From NCBI GenBank assembly GCA_037954665.1, contig JBBMOL010000370.1, forward strand, positions 248,001-312,000: a DNA stretch of 64,000 nt, read 5' to 3'. The notes beneath the pieces are model-generated. The model ran no database searches and was not told the DNA's origin. It saw only the letters and a list, made by a program, of their open reading frames with translations. This DNA comes from Laguncularia racemosa. Lineage: Eukaryota; Streptophyta; Magnoliopsida; Myrtales; Combretaceae. This document shows, in pieces, positions 49,180 through 60,429 of the stretch (position 1 is the first letter of the stretch; the number at the start of each line of letters is the position of its first letter). The position numbers and the translations under genes were made by a program.

Positions 49180-50724
49180 ATGGTTGGATCACAAACAAGT
49201 GAGGTCAAGTAAGAAATCCTTCCTCAAAGAAAAACGATCTCTCCTTACAATATTACCTCATTAGATAATCCAGGATTGGTGATCACTCAAGTACAGTTGA
49301 GAGGAGAAAACTATGATGAATGGGCACGGTCTGTGAGAACGGCTCTACAAGCTCAGAAAAAATATGGTTTTCTTGATGGTACAATAAAAAAACCTGATGA
49401 TAATTCATCTGATCTTGAAGATTGGTGGATGATTAATTCTCTATTGATATCATGGATTCGTAATACAATCGAATCCTCACTTTGGTCTACTATCTCTCAC
49501 GAAGAAATAGCTGAACATTTATGGAACGACATTAGGGACAGGTTCTCAATAGCTAATGGTCCACGCATTCAACAACTACGAAGTGAATTGGTAGAATGCA
49601 AACAAAGGGGGATGACTTTGGTGAATTACTTTGGAAAATTGAAGCAAACATGGGATGAACTAGCAAACTATGATCAGATTCTGTCATGTAAGTGCGGTAT
49701 GTGTACGTGCAATCTTGCAGTAGAATTTGAAAAGAAAAGAGAAGAAGAACGAGTTCATGCTCTGCTCATGGGGTTGGACGGAAATATCTACGGCACAGTG
49801 AGGAGTAATATCTTAGCCCAAGATCCACTTCCTAATGTTAATTGGACATATTCCATGCTGATTGCTGAGGAAAGGGTTAGGACCATAACTCGAACTAAAG
49901 AGGAGATGCAAGATGTCATGGCGTTTGCAATAAGAGGAAAAGGAGAAACAAGAAACAAAAGTGGGCTGTATTGTACCCATTGCAAACGTACAGGACACGA
50001 AACAGATAATTTCTTTGCTCTCCTCGGATATCTTGAGTGGTGGGGTGATCGACCAAAGGGAAATGGAAGGAGTATAGGGCGAGAACGAGGCTTCAACAGC
50101 ACTCAACAGCGTCAAAATCAGGCAAGCTTTAGACGAGGGCGTGAAACAACAAAGGCAAATAATGTATCCAGCAGTAGCACTTGCGTGAAGGACAAAGGAC
50201 CTGTAGTGATAGCAGCAACTGCGAATGATATAAAGACAAATCTTGGTCTCGATCAGGAGCAGTGGACCTTGTTGATGAAGCTAATCAATAGTAAGAAAAA
50301 CACTACTAAAACACTGAGTGGTAAGCTCTTCAATTGGATAATTGATACAAGGGCTTCGCATCACTTGACAGGAAGTATGCACGGAAAGAAGAAAGTGCGA
50401 AATATCGATCCGTGTTCTGTTGGACTTTCGGATGGGAGCAAGACTGTGGCAACGAAGGAAGGACAACTTGTCCTTGATGGAGATTTGTGTATCACGAATG
50501 TTCTCTTTGTTCCTAGACTAGAATGCAATTTGATTTCAGTATCGCAACTTGTTGATTCATCTAAATGTATTGTCTATTTCACCAATTCCATGTGTGTAAT
50601 GCAGGACCCCACTTTGAGGATGCTGATTGGTGCGGGTGAAACACGGGATGGACTCTACTACTACAAGGGAGTGCCACGAGTTCAAGCAATGAAGATTGAA
50701 AGTGAAGGGAGTTTGGAGATATAG
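49180..50724 (+). pseudogene. Copia gag, protease and pre-integrase region
   Basis: The start ATG (49180) reads MVGSQTSEVK and then meets TAA at 49210 (expected CAA). The frame is then open from 49213 to a TAG at 50722. Domains: Copia-like N-terminal (QVQLRGENYDEWARSVRTAL, about 49288), UBN2 gag (DELANYDQI, MGLDGNIYGTVRSNIL), a zinc knuckle CTHCKRTGHETDNF at 49975-50016 whose last Cys is Phe, and the protease WIIDTRASHHLTG at 50338-50376, where the DTGA catalytic motif reads DTRA (GGG to AGG). The pre-integrase block follows to 50721. The stop at 50722 replaces Trp in the conserved WHQRLGHP motif. Gag is nearly intact, but protease should be dead. Confidence 0.9.
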
Positions 50725-53596
50725 CATCAGCGGTTGGGACATCCGTCATTAAAAGTAACCAAGTTAGTGTCTAGTGTGAGTCATAATAAAGATAGTGATA
50801 GCAAGAATAAATGTTGCGATATTTGTTTACGAGCAAAACAATCTAGAGATCCATTTCCTGTCAGTCATTATCGTGCTTCTGATATATTTGAACTTATACA
50901 CTGCGATTTGTGGGGTCCTTACCGGATTTTGTCCTCATGCGGTGCTTCATATTTTTTGACTGTAGTAGATGATTTTTCCCGTGCTATTTGGATATTTCTA
51001 CTGATTGACAAAACTGAGGTAGTTCAAACTCTAAGGAACTTCTTTGCTATGGTAGAAACACAATTTAACAAAAGAGTTAAAATTGTGAGGAGTGATAATG
51101 GAATGGAGTTTCAAAAATTGAAAAATTATTTTTGTGAAAAAGGTGTTATTTTTCAAACTTCATGCGTTGGTACCCCTTAACAAAATGGACGGGTCGAGAG
51201 AAAACACCAACACATTCTCAATGTGGCTAGAGCCTTGCGTTTTCAAGGACACTTGCCCATTGAGTTTTGGGGAGAATGTGTGCTAACCGCAGGATATTTG
51301 ATTAATAGAACACCTTCTAGTGTTTTAGAAGGAAAGACGCCTTATCATGTGTTGTATAGACAAACTCCAAATTATGATCACCTGAAAGTTTTTGGGTCTT
51401 TGTGCTATGCCCACAAGCAAGGACGGTTGGGAGATAAATTTGAGAGTAGAAGTCGAAAATGTGTTTTCATGGGTTATCCGTATGGATAGAAAGGGTGACG
51501 ATTATATGATCTTGAAAAACATGTTTTTTTCGTATCTAGAGATGTAAAATTTTTTGAAAACGAGTTTCCTTTTCAAACGTTGTCTTCATCACAAAACCTA
51601 GTAGAATCTACGTTTACATGGATGTAGACCTCACTAATGATGCCTTCGGTATCCAAGAGGGTCTGATCGAAAGAAGGAGATTATAGATGATGACAACTCT
51701 CCTTTTAGACCCGTGATCAAGAAACTGCAACCATTTCTCCCAATGTTGAAACTGTGCCAGTTGAGCAGAGTGATAGGACAACAGTATTAACATCTCTTCC
51801 TTCTACAACTGAAGATGGAAGTAAGGAAAACAATGTCTCTAGTGATGAAGAATTGTTGGGACGTGGCCACCGGAATCATAAGACTTCAGTACTACTACGA
51901 GACTTTGTTACTCATAACGGTTCGCAAATTGAGTCCATCCCTACCGGATCCCGCAACACAGCATGCCTCAGGTAACCCCTATCCCATTGCACACTATGTG
52001 AATTGTGATGGATTTTCTTTACGGCACAAAGCTTTTCTTGCAGCTTTACATGGTGAACAAGAACCTACTAGTTATTCTCAAGCGGTTCGACATGAAAAAT
52101 GGAGGATTGCGATGCAACAAGAAATTGATGCCCTTGAAAACAATGCAACATGGCGTATTATTGATCTACCACCTAATAAGAAGGCCTTAGGTTGTAAATG
52201 GGTGTACAAAGTCAAATATCGATCTGATGGTATGGTGGAACGCTATAAAGCACGTTTGGTTATACTTGGAAATCACCAGAAGGAAGTAGTAGACTATACA
52301 GAGACATTTGCCCCTATCGCAAAGATGGTTACTGTTCGTGTTTTCTTGGCCGTTGCTGCAATTAAGAATTGGGAGGTTCACCAGATGGATGTCCACAATG
52401 CATTTCTCTATGGAGATCTACAGGAGGATGTGTATATGCAGTTACCTCCTGGTTTTCGAGTTGCAAGACGAGATAAAGTGTGCAAATTGCAGAAGTCCTT
52501 GTACGGGCTTAAACAAGCCCCTCGGTGTCGGTTCACGAAACTGTCCGCTGCTTTAAAAATCTATGGTTTCACACAATCCTATGCGGGCTACTCTTTGTTT
52601 ACTCTGCAACAAGGCGAGGTACGACTATACATCTTGGTTTATGTTGATGACTTGATTGTTTCTAGGAATGATAGTGCAGCAATTCAGAAGTTTAAGGATT
52701 ACTTGAGCACATGTTTTTCCATGAAAGATTTGGGTGTTCTTAAATATTTTCTTGGGGTGGAAGTGGCTCGTAGTCCCGAAGGGTTCTTCTTGTGTTAGCG
52801 TAAATATGCCCTGGGTATTATTTCAGAACCAGGTTTGATAGGGGCAAAGCTCGTGGGAGTTCCAATGGAGCAATACCATCGATTGGCGTTGTCAACCAGC
52901 CCTTTGTTGGATAATTCAGAGCCTTATCGACGTCTTATTGACCGATTGATTTATTTATGTTTTACCAGGCGCGAATTGTCTTATTGTGTACATGTCTTAT
53001 CTCAATTTATGCAGTAGCCACGGAAGGATCATTAGGATGCAGCATTACGCGTTGTTCGGTATCTCAAATCCAAACTAGGTTAGGGTATTTTATTGCGTAG
53101 TAAGGGCGATCTCACTTTGACTGGTTGGTGTGATGAAAATTGGGCAGGATGTCCATTGACTCGTCGTTCTCTTACTGGATAGTTGGTGTTTTTAGGTTTG
53201 TCTCCCATCTCATGGAAGACAAAGAAACAACATATTGTGTCTCGATCATCTGCCGAAGTAGAATACCGTTCAATGGCCATGACCACTTGTGAAGTCAAGT
53301 GGTTGAAGAGTGTTTTATTTGATCTTGGTGTTATTCATACGTAGCCAGCAACACTATTTTGTGATAGTTAGGCTGCTCTTCATATATCTCAAAATCCCGT
53401 ATTTCATGAGTGCACCAAACACATCGAAGTGGATTGTCACTTCATTTGAGATGCATTACTTGATGGGGTGATCTATCCTACTTTTGTTCCTACAACGAGA
53501 CAACTTGCTGATATTTTTACCAAAGCATTAGGGAAACGCAAGTATGATATGCTCTTATGCAAGTTGGGCATTTGTGATCTTCATGCTCCAACTTGA
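50725..53596 (+). pseudogene. Copia integrase, reverse transcriptase and RNase H
   Basis: Integrase: HQRLGHPS with CDICLRAK (HHCC finger), then D of HCDLWGPY, D of VRSDNGMEF and E of NGRVERKHQHI, all present. TAA at 51178 replaces the first Gln of TPQQNG. Stops at 51487 and 51496 follow, and a one-base frame change occurs near 51960-51973. RT runs from about 52110: GCKWVYKVKYRSDGMVERYK, QMDVHNAFLYGDL, KSLYGLKQAPR and YVDDLIVSR (catalytic YVDD intact). RNase H carries WAGCPLTRRSLTG, SSAEVEYRSMA and LADIFTKALGK. Further stops lie at 52796, 53015, 53033, 53081, 53180, 53342, 53369 and 53447. The natural stop TGA (53594-53596) overlaps the polypurine tract. Confidence 0.92.
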
Positions 53597-53603
53597 GGGG
53601 GGG
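53595..53603 (+). other. Polypurine tract
   Basis: GAGGGGGGG immediately before the 3' LTR, the plus-strand priming site. It overlaps the last codon's stop. Confidence 0.9.
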
Positions 53604-54063
53604 TATTGTGTCTGGAAGCTCAGAAACATACACAGCCTGATACACGGCCAGAAGGCACGGCCGTGTGTTGTGTTAGGTAACTCTCAGAAACATATACAGC
53701 CTGATACACGGCCAGAAGGCAAGGCCGTGTGTTGTGTCAGGTAGCTCCCAGAAACATATACGGCCTGATACACGACTAGAAGGTACGGCCGTGTTACACG
53801 GCCGTAAATATTGAGATATTTGTTTTGTGATTTATTTTGTAAATATGGCATGTATATCTTGTATTTTATTTTTCGGTAGAGGAAGATTTGTTTTCCTAGT
53901 TTATAGGATTTGGTTTTGTTTTCCTAGTTTGTAGGATTTAGTTGCTTGGAAAAGATATGGAAAAGATATCTCCCTGCTGTGTATATATTTGGACATGAGT
54001 TATGGAAAAAGGATAGTGGAGAGAAAAGAGTTTTCTTGATTCCATGGTTGGTTAATTTTTTCA
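53604..54063 (+). repeat. 3' LTR of the Copia element (460 bp)
   Basis: Starts TATTGTGTCTGG and ends TTAATTTTTTCA. Holds three tandem 64-bp units (starts 53621, 53685, 53749), each with an ACACGGCC...GGCCGTGT inverted pair. Confidence 0.93.
53621..53808 (+). repeat. 64-bp tandem repeats with palindromic GGCCGTGT arms inside the LTR
   Basis: Unit starts are exactly 64 bp apart. Each unit reads CAGAAACATA, then TACACGGCC, then ACGGCCGTGT. The third unit ends CGTGTTACACGGCCG. The arms could form short hairpins in RNA or single-stranded DNA. Confidence 0.9.
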
Positions 54064-54068
54064 CACAC
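54064..54068. repeat. Right target-site duplication CACAC
   Basis: Matches 48700-48704 on the other side of the Copia element. Confidence 0.65.
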
Positions 54069-54230
54069 ACACATATATATATTTCATTATTATTTTACAT
54101 AAACATTAGAATATGATTTTAAAAAATATATAAGTAAATACTTTTGTTTTTTATTCACTATTAATAAATACAAATAAAACAACATAAAATTCATAAGAAC
54201 GTACTATGTTAAGAACAAGTAGGCCATTAA

Positions 54231-54820
54231 GATGCCAAGCTCTTAAATCTTGCAAGATACATCTCGGTTTAATTATATAATCAATTTATATTCAATCCCA
54301 ATATTACATATGCTAACTAATAAGAGTTTATTTACATGGATAGATGTCGAGCATGCATCGTATGTAAGTAGGTATGATGAGCTGTTAGGAGAAATTATTA
54401 TTATTATTATTACTAATATAATAATAACAAGCAAACCATTAAGATGCCAAGTTCTTAAATCTTTCGAAATATATCTTGGTTTAATTATATGATCAATCTA
54501 TATTCTATTCCAACATCGTATATGCTACTTGCTAAGAGTTTATTTACATAAATAAATGTGGAACATTGTATGTTAAGTTGGTAAGATGAGCTGTTAGGAG
54601 AAATTATTATTATTATTAACAAACAGATTATGAAGATGCTAAACTCTTAAATCTTTTGAAATAAATCTTGATTTAATTATATAATCAATTTATATTTTAT
54701 CTCAACATTGCATATTTAACTGTTAAGGATTTATTTATATGGATAGATGCCGATGATGCATCATATGATCGGTAAGTACGATGAGCTGCTTGGAGAAATT
54801 ATTATTATTATTATATGATT
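54231..54820. repeat. Three-unit tandem repeat of about 190-210 bp
   Basis: Units begin at GATGCCAAGCTCTTAAATC (54231), GATGCCAAGTTCTTAAATC (54443) and GATGCTAAACTCTTAAATC (54635), giving periods of 212 and 192 bp. Each continues with a TAATTATATAATCAAT-like block, a GGATAGATG or AAATAAATG block and GATGAGCTG(T/C)T(T/A)GGAG, and ends in an ATT run. No coding capacity. Confidence 0.85.
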
Positions 54821-57440
54821 TATGATATAGGGATAGGGTTAGGGACAATGTATTTGACGTGTGAGACGACGTAGACCCGTGCAGGATGAAGAAACTCACG
54901 TGAACGCGATTATCAATAATTTGTTCCATACCACAAAATAATTCAGTTTTTTCCAATTATTTTCATGGGATAGTGACAATATACACGTGCCCTTAAAAGT
55001 CATTTAGGACCACTGCTGTGGGACATGTTCCCTTTTATTTAGGATTTCGTGACGTGAGGAAGGACGTCATCGTTGAAGTGAAAGTTAGAAGATGCGGTGA
55101 TCGGGAGTGGTAGATAGATTCGATTACAGCATCATTTTTTATACGGAAAAAATAGTGACAAATGGATATTCAATAATTATTATAAATAAATAATTTATTT
55201 TTATAATCATATTTATTTATATTATAATTATATTTTTATTTTTTTATATTCTATTACTTTTATAATTCATCTTCGTATGCATATGTGCAGTTAATTATAT
55301 TAAATTCGTCGTTGTATTATCTTATACTGTTGGAAAATTTTCATCACTAACCGAATAGATAGAACTTAGGACGTTGAAACAAATGCCTAATTTTACTTAT
55401 TTTCAAAAGTAGATTGGACTTTGCACAAATACCTTGTATGAGATAACGATCTGCACATGTTGCATGTCCTGTGATGCGCCTCTTCCTAAAAGAAAATAAA
55501 AGGTGTGAAAGTTTTTTTTTTTCGCTTTTCCATCCACCGTTTGCCATAAAATTTGGTTCATTTATTAACCATATTAAATAATAAAGCAAAGGTCTATTAT
55601 AAAAAACTTTCGAAATCAATTCGAAGTTATTAATTTAAGGGTTTTAGATTAATTGTTTATCTATTATCGATCGAAATATAGTAAATTAAAATTTTGAACT
55701 TAATAGTTCAATTCTGTACATGTTTTTTGTTTTTTAAATCAAAGTAACTCTTCTTAAGCTCAAATATTTACTAATACGTTGGTGTTATATAATATACAAG
55801 ACATGTTTTTTAGAGAAGTATAATGAAGCGTAATCTTGGGCTTTAATCCTGCATTCTCTTTCATGTTTTGTTCATTTGCCTTGTTTGGTTAATTTATGGA
55901 GTGAGATTCCACGAAGTCCAAATCTGATCTTATTTTTATTGAGAACTTAGTGTGGATGCAATAATAAGAGGTAAGATAAATATTGATAACTAATAGAATA
56001 GGGGAATAAGATTTTAAGATAAAAAAATTGATGAATGTTTTCTAATTTACCCATTCAATCCATAATGTAAAAGCAAATCAGATTCCATAAAATCTTATTC
56101 CAGAGGTCGTGCAACCCCTTCGACGTGGTCGCCGACCATCCCTTACCTTTGGGATGGCCCCTAACGCTCGGTTTGCTTTTTTCTTTTTTCTTTTATTTGA
56201 ATTTTGGTTTGTTTTACTTTTTCTACTATATTTTTTTTCTTAAATTATTTAAATAAAAAATATATTAATATATTAATTTAATTATTTATGGCCCAATAAA
56301 AAATTGGCACGGCTCTTATTGAAATTAATAGATAATTATATGTATTTATTAAAAATGAAAATACACCTCGCTTGTTTATAAGAATCCTAAATTGTTGATC
56401 ATATTTATATAATTTTTATTTTTTTTATTTTCTCATTACTATTTTCTTTTCCAATGAAAAGTATTTTTTATTGATAAATGAATTTTTTATTTAAAATTTT
56501 AACAACCATTTTATAAAAGATAACTACCATCAATTTCAAAAAGCAAGATACCCTATATTAACAGTCAATCACGTAATCTATTTAATATGGTTCTCGAGCC
56601 TTTTCATATTAAATAATCCTCTAATTGCTTTTTAATATTGAATAATTGTGAAGGGAGAAGCTTTGTTTCATCTTTATCTCTAAGCTTTGACTAAAACATC
56701 TATATAGATTATGAAAAGAGACATGCAGGGTTTGAAATATGTGTACATCGGTCCTTTCATTCAAACTTTATCTCAAGTGCATGACGGCGCATGGAAACGA
56801 TGCCCCAAAAGAGAACGAAATCTCAACAAACCTGGTTTATATTAGATAAAGCATAATCGAATTGTAAGGAGCGGAAAAGAAATTTATGAAAAGAATTAAA
56901 TATTAAGAAAAAGTACAAAAATACCGAAATAAAATAAAATAGTTTTTTTTTTAAATAATGAATGATGAATAGAATATATATATATATATCTAGTAGTATT
57001 ATACTATTAAATTTAAATGATGCACAGTTTATATAACCTTACATCACACAATGATTTATAATAGAATCATACAATTAAAGAGAAAGAAAATGTATCATAC
57101 TAATTCAATAATAATTTTATTTAATATCAAGTAACTCTCTATTTAATTGTTTATAATCTTTGCATATTTATAAGCATAAAAAAATCTAATATTCTAGGAA
57201 ATTATTTCTTGAGGAAACTAGAAAGTAAAAGGTTTATAACCTTAAAAAATAAGATACTAATTTACCTAAATCCTAAAAATAAGATATTAAATCTAATCAA
57301 AAAAAGATAATAATAAAATCATATTTAACCTAGATAACATAAAATAAAATACCATATACTTTTTGCATTGCCAATTCTTTTAAGCAAGAAGCATCATTAT
57401 GCTATTGTAGTTATATAAACAAAAGCTCTTTGCTTATCAA
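54821..57440. other. AT-rich DNA, no gene
   Basis: Long AT-rich stretch with homopolymer tracts. A GC-richer patch lies at 56095-56175 (AGGTCGTGCAACCCCTTCG). Nothing identified. Confidence 0.5.
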
Positions 57441-57814
57441 TATTGGCAACGGTATGTCGATATCTTATTCATAGCGGAGGCTATGATAGGTTAAGTCATG
57501 ATTGAACATGGTGCTTAGACTATTTTATGATTAAAATGATTTGTCATCGGTTATAGTTTTTAATGCAGTGATAAAATGCTTGATCCAATAATTGGTATTA
57601 GAGCCACGGTCATGGTTTTCATTTCCAATGAGCATGATACTCGAGGGAACATTGTTAGCAAAGATGTGTCAATATCTCATCCAAGATGGGGGTTAGGATG
57701 GTTCAAGTTACAATTAAACATGATGCTTGGATTGTTGCATGTTTACAATGATTTGAATTACGCATCACAATTAGTCATAACTTTTAGTGTAGTAGTAAAG
57801 CACTTGATCTAACA
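57441..57814 (+). mobile_element. TRIM-like mini-LTR retroelement
   Basis: Two diverged direct repeats flank a 62-bp interior: left 57441-57590 (TATTGGCAACGG ... TGATCCAATA) and right 57653-57814 (TGTTAGCAAAG ... TGATCTAACA). The primer-binding site TGGTATTAGAGCC (57593-57605) sits two bases after the left repeat, and a purine-rich GAGGGAA (57643-57649) precedes the right one. This is the layout of terminal-repeat retrotransposons in miniature (TRIM), at 374 bp in all. A target duplication is not evident, and the left terminus is mutated from TG to TA. It encodes no protein; open frames across it are fortuitous. Confidence 0.7.
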
Positions 57815-59074
57815 TAATTTTTCAATTTCATTTTTATTGGATTAATGTAATGATATCGATGTGAAAAACTAAGTCATTAGTAATGAAGTTAGCAGAAAGA
57901 ATTCTCCTTAAGTCTTTAGTTTCTACATTTTAATTGTTCTTTAATTTATACTATTTTCAGGCTAAATGTTAAATTAAATAATAAAAGGGGTTGTTTTGTT
58001 AGAAATTTTTTTGAGCAATTTACGAATAATCAATTTATTTCTCTTAATTTTGAATCAAAATACAATTTATTGTCTGAATGAAAAAAAAAAAGAAATAACT
58101 ATGGTCAATAAAAATGTTGTATTATATTATTAGTTAAGACAGTAGTAATAACATGGTCGGCTATTTATCTTTTGTCCACCTGAAATTGCGCTAATATACA
58201 TACATATATAAATTGTACAAGAAATTGAAAAGAAAACGAATCAGGTCTTTGTTCATACTAAATCAAACATTCACGGGAACATCTACGTCGTTTTAACAAG
58301 GCAACAAAGCCCCACCCAAACCTCTGAATTAGACAAAAACCAAGTGGTCTCACCAAACAAGTACACTAACCCACTGAATATTTTCATTCTCCTATCGACT
58401 TACCTATTTTAAGTTTTATTATTAAATTTTCGAATCTCTCTTGACATTTTGGCCATATAATTTAATTTTAAATCGAATAAAAAATGATGCAATAGGTAAT
58501 ACATTAATTGTTGCAATGTATCTTGAATTTTATCAAGACTTGGCAAAAATTATTCGCTTTTTCTTTTTCTTTTTTTCCTATCCAAAGAAAGTTCTTTCTT
58601 TTCAAATTGGAATAATTTTCCATTAATTAATTAGTTTTCTATTTCAAAATTGATAACTATCATCAATTTCAAAAATAAACACACCAAATTAGCAGTCAAT
58701 CAAGTAGAGAGCCTTTTCATTTTAAATAATCACCTGGTTACTTTCTAATTTTCAATAATTATCGGGGGGGAAGCTTCCCCATTCACCTTTATCTCTATGC
58801 TTCACCTGAAACATCTACAAAAACAATGAAATCGGACATGCAAATTCTGAAATATGTATTTACTTATATATATAATGTTGAAAAGGAGAACCTCTTTTGA
58901 TGCCGACACTGTCTTTTCAAAAACCTATATTCATAACAATTATATGGTTCTTAAAAAAAATAACAATTATCAAAATAAAGTCTGTTATTTTTATGAAAGA
59001 GTGATTATATTATAGATTTCTTTTATGTTTATTGCTAAGTTAACTATATAAAAGGGTGACTACATCTGTATAGG
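57815..59074. other. AT-rich DNA, no gene
   Basis: Nothing recognised. The 61-codon open frame at 58441-58626 ends in a poly-Phe run from a T-rich tract and looks fortuitous. Confidence 0.5.
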
Positions 59075-60421
59075 CAAGGTTGTCAAAATCGCGTTTCAAC
59101 TCGTACGATTCTACGTTTTTACGAGTTTATATATACAATCCCAGTTAACTCGCATACAAAATCGGAAAGATAAATCGAGAAATCGCGATTTTGAATAGTA
59201 AAATCGTTCAAAATCGCGATTTACACGTTTTTACCGATTCCACACAATTATCCCAATCGCAACCCAATCCAACCCAATCGGCAACCCAGCACATCCTTTG
59301 CAATTTCCGGCTTGCTGCTACTGCTGTTCCTGTATGTTAGAGAGACTGAAGAGAGACAGTGAAAAGCGATGAGAGAGGAGAAGCGAGCCAGGAACCGTGT
59401 GTACTTCTGTTCTGTGTATTTTTTAAGCTCAACACACGGCCGTGCCTTCAACCGTGTGTTAAACTGTGTTTGATGCTTCACCGTGACGTGCCTTCCTTGT
59501 AAACTGGCCGTGGACTTTCTGATATCCTCTTATTCCTTCCAAAAACATTTTTCTTCGTGTTTTCTTATCCAAGCCTAAACTTTTAATAAACAATCGTGGG
59601 CTTAATTGTTAAAAGTCCTTTGGCGTCCAGGGGGCGCTGCCCCCTTGAAACCCCCGCCGGGGCGGCTTCCCCGGACCCCCGCTCGCTTTCCTGTCGTAGC
59701 GGAAATATAAGTCATACCCCGACATGTTTGTCGGTCATCACTCATCTCTTGTCAGTGTGTTACGTTGCATTGAAGTCTTTGTGTTTATTTTGTCGATTAT
59801 TAGTTTTCTTATTCCTATTTGTGATCATGTTCGTATTAAAGCACTTGTGTTTGATTGCTGCAACTTTCCTTATTTTAACTAATATTTTTATAATAGTAAA
59901 TAAAATAAATGGTAGATAACTTTACCTAATAATATATAATTTTGAAGGTTTTCTTGTTATAGTATCTTCTTTATTATGTACTTTTATTCATTTTTTAATA
60001 TTACTCCTTTTTAATGGTATATCTTCATTATCAATTTTTATTTATTAGTAATTTCTTAAAGTCACAATTGATTTTTAAATTTTATCTATTATTTTTTAGT
60101 TTTTGTATATAGAACTAGGTGAAACTAGTTTTATACATGATTTATCATTTTAGAAATAAAATATCTATATTATACAACTTATGCTCGATTATCTATATTA
60201 TGACTTTTATTGCAAATTTGTAATTTATGGCTAAAATAAATACTTAATTTCCTTATTTCTATTATTAATTATATTTTTTAATGACTATTTAAGTAAATTT
60301 ATAATATTTGAAAGTTATTTTACATAGGTTGTAGAAACTTACGTTTCTACGTTCCGTTTTTACGTTCGATTTTACGGACCCCTTCGCGATTTTACGTAAA
60401 ATCGCGATTTTGACAACCTTG
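59075..60421. mobile_element. hAT-like non-autonomous element with 8-bp target-site duplication
   Basis: 1347 bp. Ends are the perfect inverted repeat CAAGGTTGTCAAAATCGCG / CGCGATTTTGACAACCTTG, flanked by identical TGTATAGG (59067-59074 and 60422-60429). Subterminal ACGATTCTAC, TTTTTACG and AAAATCGCGATTT motifs occur near both ends. The core has an unusual GC island (59620-59700) with GGGGGCGCTGCCCCC, and a block at 59430-59449 that is the exact reverse complement of part of the Copia LTR repeat. No transposase. Same family as 8782-9006. Confidence 0.88.
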
Positions 60422-60429
60422 TGTATAGG

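Larger units (their letters stand above)
48705..54063 (+). mobile_element. Complete but defective Ty1/Copia retrotransposon
   Basis: 5359 bp with 5' LTR, iMet-type PBS, gag, protease, integrase, RT, RNase H, polypurine tract and 3' LTR, in Copia order (integrase before RT). LTRs differ at roughly 16 positions by eye plus a 15-bp indel, so insertion is not very recent. Both LTRs start TATTGTG rather than TG. It cannot encode its own proteins (see gag and pol). Half of it is duplicated in contig B. Confidence 0.95.

Noticed and set aside
54830..54848. AGGGTTAGGG as telomere-like sequence
   Set aside because: A single imperfect unit; plant telomere repeats are TTTAGGG in long arrays.
57576..57812. 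78-codon frame as a small protein gene
   Set aside because: It lies across the PBS and terminal repeat of the TRIM-like element and the contig B copy does not keep it open.
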